From NCBI GenBank assembly GCA_003154555.1, contig PMDT01000298.1:20852-32228 (forward strand): 11,377 nucleotides of DNA. Reading direction: 5' to 3'. A program made the position numbers and the translations under genes. The notes below the pieces were generated by a model that saw only the letters and a list, made by a program, of their open reading frames with translations, was not told where the DNA came from and did not search any database. Below are positions 6,640 to 11,377 of the stretch, piece by piece. The stretch is from Spirochaetaceae bacterium (lineage in GTDB: Bacteria > Spirochaetota > Spirochaetia > SZUA-6 > Fen-1364). The first letter of the stretch is position 1. Each line of letters begins with the position of its first letter.

Positions 6640-6955
6640 GCTGCTGGTGGTCTTCGAGGGCATTCACCAGACGCTGTCCGCCGAGGGGTTCCTGAAAGCG
6701 CGCGGCGTGGAAGTGAACCTCGTGCCGACGCCGCCCGCGGTCAGCCTGGGATGCGGGTTTTCGATACTTGCCGCGGGAGGCGCTGACGCGCTTCCGGCGT
6801 GGTGGTTCGCGCTGGAATCACGGCGCGCCGCCTACCGCGTGGTCCTGAAGGAGGGACACAAGAGCTATGAAGAAATCGATCGATGCGAAGGGGCTTGCCT
6901 GCCCCCAGCCGGTGATCCTGAGCAGAAAGACGATGGCGGCCGGGGATCTCAGTGA
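6632..6955 (+). CDS. DUF3343 putative Se/S carrier-like protein with C-terminal extension
   Basis: A small protein of about 107 residues. The part from LLVVFEGIHQTLSAEG through LVPTPPAVSLGCG, with Cys41 in the conserved SxxCG context, matches the DUF3343 family, whose members sit beside selD and yedF and are thought to carry selenium or sulfur. Start choice is uncertain: TTG 6632 (8-bp overlap with selD) best fits family N-termini, while ATG 6611 would add seven residues; neither has a good Shine-Dalgarno. Family members are usually about 75-85 residues and would end near the yedF start. Here the frame continues 89 bp into yedF, adding a polar, low-complexity tail ending PEQKDDGGRGSQ. The tail is probably non-functional read-through after loss of an ancestral stop. 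Confidence 0.75.
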   Translation: MPELLVVFEGIHQTLSAEGFLKARGVEVNLVPTPPAVSLGCGFSILAAGGADALPAWWFALESRRAAYRVVLKEGHKSYEEIDRCEGACLPPAGDPEQKDDGGRGSQ

Positions 6956-7502
6956 GATAGAAATCACCGTGGACAACGATGCGGCGCGGGAGAATGTCGT
7001 GCGCTTCCTGAAGTTCACGGGCGCCACGGATCCGCGCGTTGTGAGCGCGGGCAGCGTGCACACCATCACAACGGGTGTGACCGCGGCCATGGTCGCCAAG
7101 GCGGGAGGCGGTGAGCCTGCCCCTGCATGCGAAGAAGAGCCGCAGACCGCGACGCAACAGCTCAGCGGCAAGACGCTCTTTTTCTCCGCTGACCAGATCG
7201 GGCGCGGCGACGAGACCCTGGGAAAGCTTCTTGTGAAGGGGCTCCTGTACACGGTGAGCGAGCTTTCGAGGCCGCCGAAGACGCTCGTCTTCATGAACGC
7301 CGGTGTCCGCCTCGCCGCGGAGCGCGTGGAAACCATCGAGCTCCTGAAGACCATCGAGGCAAAGGGAGTCGAGATTCTCGTCTGCGGGACGTGCCTCGAC
7401 TACTACCACCTCAAGGAATCGCTGGGAGCGGGACACGTCTCCAACCTCTACGAGATTACGGAGAGGTTCCTCTCTTCTGCAGATGTCGTCACGGTGGCGT
7501 GA
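6867..7502 (+). CDS. yedF: Selenium metabolism protein YedF (TusA-like + DsrE-like domains)
   Basis: A 211-residue two-domain protein. Residues 1-75 form a TusA/SirA-like sulfur- or selenium-carrier domain with DAKGLACPQPVI and the acceptor Cys12 in the CPxP motif. A linker rich in Glu, Pro and Ala (about 80-100) leads to a C-terminal DsrE/F-like domain (101-211) with CGTC (173-176) and the CLDYYHLKE segment. Fusions of this kind next to selD are the family called 'selenium metabolism protein YedF'; they are presumed to relay selenium from a desulfurase to SelD, but the biochemistry is not settled. The ATG at 6867 has AAGGAGGG upstream (spacing 11). The first 89 bp are also read in another frame by the DUF3343 gene. 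It is the last gene of the selenium operon. Confidence 0.92.
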   Translation: MKKSIDAKGLACPQPVILSRKTMAAGDLSEIEITVDNDAARENVVRFLKFTGATDPRVVSAGSVHTITTGVTAAMVAKAGGGEPAPACEEEPQTATQQLSGKTLFFSADQIGRGDETLGKLLVKGLLYTVSELSRPPKTLVFMNAGVRLAAERVETIELLKTIEAKGVEILVCGTCLDYYHLKESLGAGHVSNLYEITERFLSSADVVTVA

Positions 7503-7518
7503 ACCGAACGGCCGACCG

Positions 7519-7541
7519 GCGGCGTTGCCGCGCAGTTTTTT
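7519..7541 (+). terminator. Weak intrinsic terminator after yedF
   Basis: A perfect 5-bp stem GCGGC/GCCGC with a GTT loop (7519-7531), then GCAG, then T6 (7536-7541), 17 nt after the yedF stop. The stem is short and four bases separate it from the T-run, so strength is uncertain. The position, at the end of the selenium operon and before a new transcription unit, fits. Confidence 0.45.
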
Positions 7542-7577
7542 ACGAAAGCGCCTGCCAAGTCTGCCTTAGTACATAGG

Positions 7578-7606
7578 TTGACAAGGTAGCTGCCCGATAG
7601 TAGCCT
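7578..7606 (+). promoter_or_regulatory. Possible promoter of the SDR/sterol reductase operon
   Basis: A perfect TTGACA (7578-7583) lies in the locally AT-richer gap after the yedF terminator. At 17 nt spacing the -10 position holds TAGCCT, only three of six matches, and it overlaps the downstream hairpin. The -35 box is good and the -10 poor, so an activator or another sigma factor may be involved, or the match is chance. Confidence 0.25.
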
Positions 7607-7625
7607 CCCTCCGACCAAGGGAGGC
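7603..7625 (+). promoter_or_regulatory. Hairpin occluding the ribosome binding site of the HSD-like gene
   Basis: GCCTCCCT (7603-7610) pairs perfectly over 8 bp with AGGGAGGC (7618-7625) around a CCGACCA loop. The 3' arm contains the only Shine-Dalgarno sequence (AGGGAGG) for the ATG at 7628, which starts two bases after the stem. If transcription starts upstream of the stem, ribosome access would be blocked until the stem opens, suggesting translational control by temperature, a ligand, an sRNA or a protein. The pairing is seen directly; the regulation is inferred. Confidence 0.5.
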
Positions 7626-7627
7626 AG

Positions 7628-8467
7628 ATGCCGCATAACAAGACAAGCTCGAAACTGCTCCGTCAAGGCGGATTTCCCGCTCGCTATGGCTCCTGGGCGC
7701 TGGTCGCCGGCGCTTCCCAGGGCCTGGGCGCAGCATATGCGCGGGCACTGGCGAGCCGGGGCATGAATCTCGTGCTGGCCGCCCGGCGCAGGGAATTGCT
7801 GGACCGCCTGGCCGAAGAGCTGCGCCGGCAGCACGGCGTCAAGGTTCGGTGTTTCGACGGTGACCTCGCGTCGGGCGGATTCACCGACAGCTTGCGCGTC
7901 GAGATCTCGGATCTCGACCTGGGGCTTCTCGTCTACAACGCCGCGCACGCACCCGTTGGCGATTTCGACGCGGCAAGCGGCGCCGACCTTTCGCGCGTGG
8001 TCGACGTCAACGTGCGCGGACCCGTGACGCTTTTGCACATGATCCTGCCGGCGATGGTCGCGAGGAAACGCGGCGCAATCGTCCTGATGTCGTCCCTGGC
8101 CGGCGACCAGGGCTCGCCGCGGATCGCAACCTACGCTGCGAGCAAGGCCTTCAACAGGATATTGGCAGAGGGCCTGTGGCGGGAGCTGAAAGGAAAAGGC
8201 ATCGACGTTGTCGCCTGCTGCGCCGGCGCCATCCGAACGCCCGGCTACGCGGCCGCCGCCGGCAAGGATGCGCCCGGAACACTGGATCCCTCGATCGTTG
8301 CCGAGCGGGCGCTGCGGAGGCTGGGCCGCGGCCCTCTTGCCATTCCCGGTTTCGTCAACAAGGCGGCCCACGGGGTCATGAGCCGCCTCCTCTCCCGCCG
8401 TGCGGCAATCGGCATCATGGCCGGTTCCACGAGCAATCTGACCCCGGCAAAGGAGACGACACCATGA
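7628..8467 (+). CDS. SDR oxidoreductase resembling 17-beta-hydroxysteroid dehydrogenase / 3-ketoacyl reductase
   Basis: A 279-residue short-chain dehydrogenase. Seen are the cofactor loop AGASQGLG (27-34), Arg-rich AARRRELLDRL (51-61) suiting NADPH, NAAH (104-107), Ser156 in LMSSLAG, and Tyr169/Lys173 in YAASK. The segment WALVAGASQGLGAAYARALA with RGMNLVLAARR resembles the HSD17B3/B12 and yeast Ifa38 group, which reduces steroid ketones or very-long-chain 3-ketoacyl-CoA. No N-terminal membrane anchor is visible. A polar leader of about 20 residues precedes the Rossmann fold, and the C-terminal stretch (about 240-265) is moderately hydrophobic. It overlaps the sterol reductase-like gene by 4 bp (ATGA), so the two are co-translated and probably act on related lipids. 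Its Shine-Dalgarno lies in a hairpin. The SDR family is certain; the steroid-like substrate is inference. Confidence 0.9.
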   Translation: MPHNKTSSKLLRQGGFPARYGSWALVAGASQGLGAAYARALASRGMNLVLAARRRELLDRLAEELRRQHGVKVRCFDGDLASGGFTDSLRVEISDLDLGLLVYNAAHAPVGDFDAASGADLSRVVDVNVRGPVTLLHMILPAMVARKRGAIVLMSSLAGDQGSPRIATYAASKAFNRILAEGLWRELKGKGIDVVACCAGAIRTPGYAAAAGKDAPGTLDPSIVAERALRRLGRGPLAIPGFVNKAAHGVMSRLLSRRAAIGIMAGSTSNLTPAKETTP

Positions 8468-9549
8468 TGGACGTCATTGCGGGATTCTTTGCGCCCTGGA
8501 TCATCTACGCCCTCATCCTGCTGGTCCACGTCGCTCTTCCGGCCCGCAGGGTCGTGGGGTACGTGCGCGACACGCGGACCGACGAGCCGCTCACCTACCG
8601 TCTGAACGGTCCGTTCGTTCTCATCATCATGATCGCCCTCTGGGCGCTCGCCGGGCGGACGGGGCTGTTCCCGTGGGACTGGCTGTACCTGCACCGCTGG
8701 TCGGGTCTCGCAGGCTCCTGCGCCCTGGGGCTGCTCTTCAGCTTTGTCATGGTCCTGTCGGCGCGGAGCACCGGGCGCCCGTTCCCCGCTGAGCTGTATC
8801 TCGGTAGAGCGGAAAACCGCCAGTTCCTCAATAGTCGGGTGGATGCCAAGATGTTCCTCTATCTTGTCGGAGCCACGATGCTTGCCCTGAATATCCTGTC
8901 GTTCCTGGCGCACCACATCATCACCTTTGGTACGCACCTCTCGCCGGGAATGGTGGTGTACACGTGCCTCTTCTTCTGGTTCGTGATCGACTATCTGGTC
9001 TTCGAGCGCGTGCACCTCTACACCTATGACATCTTCGCCGAACGGGTTGGCTTCAAGCTCGTCTGGGGCTGCTTCACTTTCTATCCCTACTTCTACCTGG
9101 TCGGACTGTGGGCAACGGCGGAGCTGCCGGATCCGCACACGGCGTCCTGGCTCCTCGTGGTCTACAGCATCGTCTTTTTCGCGGGTTGGACGCTGTCACG
9201 TGGCGCCAACATGCAGAAGTTCTTCTTTAAGACGGATCCGGAGCGCGCCCTGCTGGGCATCATCAAGCCGCAATCGCTGCGTGACGGGGAGCACGCACTC
9301 CTGTGCAGCGGGTTCTGGGCGGTGTCTCGTCATGTGAACTATCTCGGTGAGATACTCATGGCAGCGGGACTGACGCTTGTCCTGGGCTGGCCCGCGTTGT
9401 GGGTCGTCTGGCTCTATCCCCTGTATTACATGGTCCTGCTCATCCCGCGGGAGCGCGCCGACGAGCGGCGATGCGCGGCCAAGTACGGCGCCCTGTGGGC
9501 GGAGTATGTCCGCCGTGTTCCGCGGAGAATCGTTCCCGGCCTTTACTGA
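8464..9549 (+). CDS. Sterol reductase homologue, ERG4/ERG24 family (multi-pass membrane protein)
   Basis: A 361-residue integral membrane protein with roughly eight hydrophobic segments (near 10-26, 49-66, 80-100, 130-150, 160-180, 198-217, 227-243 and 297-326). Its C-terminus has the hallmarks of the delta14-, delta7- and C24-sterol reductase family: GANMQKFFFK (247-256), SRHVNYLGE (288-296) and LLIPRERADERRCAAKYG (325-342), then WAEYVRRVPRRIVPGLY. The last block keeps the R-D-E-x-R-C-x-x-K-Y-G framework of the family signature, with Pro and Ala where eukaryotic forms have His and Arg. The N-terminal LTYRLNGP (43-50) matches the conserved L-x-Y-R-x-N-G. These enzymes use NADPH to reduce sterol double bonds in a membrane. 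AAAGGAG precedes the ATG, which overlaps the SDR stop by 4 bp. Such genes are uncommon in bacteria. Whether the substrate is a sterol, another polycyclic terpenoid or an exogenous steroid is unknown. Confidence 0.85.
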   Translation: MMDVIAGFFAPWIIYALILLVHVALPARRVVGYVRDTRTDEPLTYRLNGPFVLIIMIALWALAGRTGLFPWDWLYLHRWSGLAGSCALGLLFSFVMVLSARSTGRPFPAELYLGRAENRQFLNSRVDAKMFLYLVGATMLALNILSFLAHHIITFGTHLSPGMVVYTCLFFWFVIDYLVFERVHLYTYDIFAERVGFKLVWGCFTFYPYFYLVGLWATAELPDPHTASWLLVVYSIVFFAGWTLSRGANMQKFFFKTDPERALLGIIKPQSLRDGEHALLCSGFWAVSRHVNYLGEILMAAGLTLVLGWPALWVVWLYPLYYMVLLIPRERADERRCAAKYGALWAEYVRRVPRRIVPGLY

Positions 9550-9571
9550 CAACGGCCGGCGCCGGGCCACC

Positions 9572-10108
9572 TCAGCCTGCATCCTCTCCTTTCAGGCCCG
9601 TGTTGTCCTCCAGGGGAATCGCGCAGAAGACGGAGAGCCTTTCCGCGGACCTCCTCACGTCGCGCGCGGAGCCGCCGCTCAGCATATCCAGCCGATACAC
9701 GCGTGCATCGCGGCCAACGACGGAGAGCATCACCGTTTTCCGGGAGGTCCATCGCAGCAGGGCCGGCGTGTCCTCCTGTCGGACCACCGGCCCCTGCAGG
9801 ACCACCTTGCTGAGCGCATCGAGGGGCGCCTTTTTCCGGGCATAGACAAAGAGAATGCCGACGTCCTTTTCGAAAAGATTGGCGCTCCTGTCGAATACCC
9901 ATCGCTCCAGGTACAGGGCGGCGAAAAGGCAGACGGCGACGATGATGAGAGAGAAGATATTCAGCCGCGAAAAGAATGAACCCCCGGAAACGGCGGCGAT
10001 GCTCAGGATGATGACAAGGGCGGTGACGGAAAAGACGACGCGAAACCCGACGGAGGTCGCGTAGACCAGCCTGTCCTTTCCCTGTTCACGCAGCACCGGG
10101 CTGAACAT
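9572..10108 (-). CDS. Two-TM membrane protein of unknown function, possible PH-like C-terminal domain
   Basis: A 178-residue protein I do not recognise. It has a short charged N-terminus, two hydrophobic helices (about 22-42 and 49-68) with a tight SGGSFFSRLN turn, then a soluble domain of about 105 residues. This layout, followed by NLFEKDVGILFVYARKKAPLDALSKVVL with alternating hydrophobic residues, is like bacterial PH-type membrane proteins, but the match is only by pattern. The ATG at 10108 has AGGGGAG 12 nt upstream. The frame stays open further upstream, but that part is antisense to the S41 gene and is Arg/Ser-rich, typical of a shadow. It converges on the sterol reductase gene with 22 bp between stops and diverges from the S41 gene over 73 bp. 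Confidence 0.65.
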   Translation of the reverse strand: MFSPVLREQGKDRLVYATSVGFRVVFSVTALVIILSIAAVSGGSFFSRLNIFSLIIVAVCLFAALYLERWVFDRSANLFEKDVGILFVYARKKAPLDALSKVVLQGPVVRQEDTPALLRWTSRKTVMLSVVGRDARVYRLDMLSGGSARDVRRSAERLSVFCAIPLEDNTGLKGEDAG

Positions 10109-10160
10109 GGGAAGAACGTACTCCCCTGGCGGCGGGCGGGACAAGGCCACCGTCAGGGGA

Positions 10161-10180
10161 AATGCATACATTGAATGCAT
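10161..10180 (+). repeat. Direct AATGCAT repeats upstream of the S41 gene
   Basis: AATGCAT occurs at 10161-10167 and again at 10174-10180, 13 bp apart, each containing the palindrome ATGCAT, with an inverted CATT (10169-10172) between them. They lie directly before the S41 start codon in the 73-bp divergent gap. They could be a dimer-binding operator for either gene, but the elements are short and chance is possible. No Shine-Dalgarno is seen at the usual distance from the S41 ATG. Confidence 0.3.
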
Positions 10181-10181
10181 C

Positions 10182-11377
10182 ATGCGGAAGATTTTCGGTC
10201 CCCTCCTGATTGCGGTCGGCGCCGTGGCGGCTTTCTCCTTCGGCGCGTTGTTCGACCGGTACGCCCTCTGGCGGCCTGACCGCGCGGCGACGACGCCCGC
10301 GACGACGCGGCCCGACTTTGCCCTCATCCGTGAGGCGTGGGACACCATCGATCGGGAGTACGTCGACCGCCCTGCCCTCAAACCTGCCGCCCTGACGCAG
10401 GGGGCCATTGCAGGGATGGTCGATGCGCTGGGCGACACGGGGCACAGCGGCTTCCTTGCCCCCGCAATGGTAAAGGACGAGCGGGCCCTTCTGCGGGGCG
10501 ACTATGTCGGCGTCGGACTGGAGATAGAGTCACGGAATGACGCCGTACAGATCGTCGCCCCCCTGGACAACTCCCCGGCGCTCGCTGCGGGGCTGCGCGC
10601 CGGCGAGCAGATCGTGAACGTCGATGGCGAGAGCGTCGCCGGCATGGACCTCGCCCATGTCGTCGAACGCGTCGAAGGTCCGGCCGGAACGACCGTGACG
10701 CTCCGCATCTCCGATCCCTCCACGCACCGGTCATTCGATGTGACCCTGCGGCGCACGCGGATTCATCTTGCCTTCGTCTCGTGGAGCGCGGTGCCCGGCA
10801 CCTCGATTGCCGATCTTCGCATCGCGGCCTTCAATCCCGGCACGGACAGGGCCGTGAAGGACGCGCTGCGGCAGATCGAGGCCCAGGGTTTGCACGGTGC
10901 CATCCTTGACATGCGCAACGACCCGGGTGGCGTGTTGAACGAGGCCATCGCCGTGGCAAGCGAGCTCCTACGCGGCGGGGATGTGCTTCTGGAAAAGGAT
11001 TCTCACGGATCGATCGAGCACGACGCGGTGCGTGGCGGGGGAACGGCGGTCGACCTCCCCGTCGTGGTGCTCATCAACCGGGGGACAGCCAGCGCCGCCG
11101 AGATCGTTGCCGGCGCGCTGCAGGATGCAAGGCGCGCCACGCTGGTCGGTGCGACGACATTCGGCACCGGCACGGTGCTGAGCGATTTCCCGCTCTCCGA
11201 CGGTTCGGTCGTGCGGCTGGCGGTCAGTGAATGGCTTACACCGAAGGGACGCAGCATCTGGCACACGGGCATCGTACCCGATCTGGCGGTCACCATGCCG
11301 CCGGACGCGGAAACCCTCACGCCCACGTCCCTCAAGGGGATGTCGCGGGGGGCCTTCAATGCGGCGAGCGACCCGCA
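10182..11377 (+). CDS. S41-family (CtpA-like) peptidase homologue with altered catalytic dyad, 3' end cut
   Basis: About 398 residues are visible before the window ends; the stop lies beyond. An N-terminal hydrophobic stretch (5-23) should act as a signal peptide or membrane anchor. A helical region (about 45-100) follows, then a PDZ domain (about 104-190, with YVGVGLEI, SPALAAGLRAGEQIVNVDGE) and the tail-specific protease core with DMRNDPGG (243-250). Ser304 in GTASAAEI is the family's nucleophile. The usual F-G-K-G-x-V-Q block is FGTGTVL (327-333), so the catalytic Lys is Thr329 and the following Gln is Leu333. The protein may be inactive, use a Lys elsewhere (e.g. Lys355 in WLTPKG), or act as a scaffold or peptide binder. 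The ATG at 10182 is the only in-frame start nearby and lacks a clear ribosome site. Confidence 0.88.
   Translation, partial: MRKIFGPLLIAVGAVAAFSFGALFDRYALWRPDRAATTPATTRPDFALIREAWDTIDREYVDRPALKPAALTQGAIAGMVDALGDTGHSGFLAPAMVKDERALLRGDYVGVGLEIESRNDAVQIVAPLDNSPALAAGLRAGEQIVNVDGESVAGMDLAHVVERVEGPAGTTVTLRISDPSTHRSFDVTLRRTRIHLAFVSWSAVPGTSIADLRIAAFNPGTDRAVKDALRQIEAQGLHGAILDMRNDPGGVLNEAIAVASELLRGGDVLLEKDSHGSIEHDAVRGGGTAVDLPVVVLINRGTASAAEIVAGALQDARRATLVGATTFGTGTVLSDFPLSDGSVVRLAVSEWLTPKGRSIWHTGIVPDLAVTMPPDAETLTPTSLKGMSRGAFNAASDP

Noticed and set aside
5626..6663. 345-codon minus-strand open frame
   Set aside because: It is antisense to selD, which has all family motifs; no recognisable domain.
8245..9138. 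297-codon minus-strand open frame
   Set aside because: It is antisense to the sterol reductase and SDR genes; charged, biased composition and no known domain.
9554..9568. GC-only palindrome CCGGCGCCGG between the sterol reductase and two-TM genes, considered as a bidirectional terminator
   Set aside because: No usable loop for the perfect palindrome and no T-run on either side; common by chance in GC-rich DNA.

Overview
The window is a GC-rich, gene-dense stretch of bacterial chromosome. It holds eleven protein-coding genes (two cut by the window edges), short intergenic gaps and several 4-bp ATGA/GTGA overlaps. No rRNA, tRNA, CRISPR array, insertion sequence or phage gene was seen. The set selenide water dikinase + class V cysteine desulfurase-like enzyme + DUF3343 Se/S-carrier-like protein + YedF is typical of selenium-using anaerobes. 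With this base composition I infer a Desulfobacterota (deltaproteobacterial) relative, possibly from a metagenome; this is inference, not proof.

Left region (1-3549) is a small catabolic locus. On the minus strand a GntR/FadR-type regulator is followed by a DapA-superfamily aldolase/lyase and the N-terminus of a HyuA-type hydantoinase/oxoprolinase subunit. Divergent to them is carbamate kinase (arcC). The 212-bp gap between regulator and arcC carries two back-to-back sigma70-like promoters, both with a perfect TTGACA, and a FadR-like TGGTC-N-GAC site just downstream of each -10. This suggests the regulator controls itself and arcC, and perhaps the whole ring-opening/carbamate pathway.

Middle region (3563-7541): a classical SDR oxidoreductase on the minus strand diverges from a tightly packed plus-strand selenium operon. 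The operon is cysteine desulfurase-family protein, selD (Cys form), DUF3343 protein, yedF. Its genes overlap by 4, about 8 and 89 bp, and a weak terminator-like hairpin with a T6 run follows yedF.

Right region (7578-9549): a two-gene operon joins a 17-beta-hydroxysteroid-dehydrogenase-like SDR to a multi-pass membrane protein with clear hallmarks of the ERG4/ERG24 sterol reductase family, an uncommon find in bacteria. The first gene's Shine-Dalgarno sequence lies in one arm of a perfect 8-bp hairpin, which suggests translational control. At the right edge a small two-TM membrane protein of unknown function (minus) diverges from an S41 (CtpA-like) protease homologue. The homologue keeps the nucleophilic Ser but has Thr and Leu where the catalytic Lys and Gln are expected.

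The strongest candidates for something new are the sterol-reductase/HSD-like pair with its hairpin leader, the degenerate S41 catalytic site, the mirrored operator/promoter region, and the long out-of-frame DUF3343/yedF overlap.
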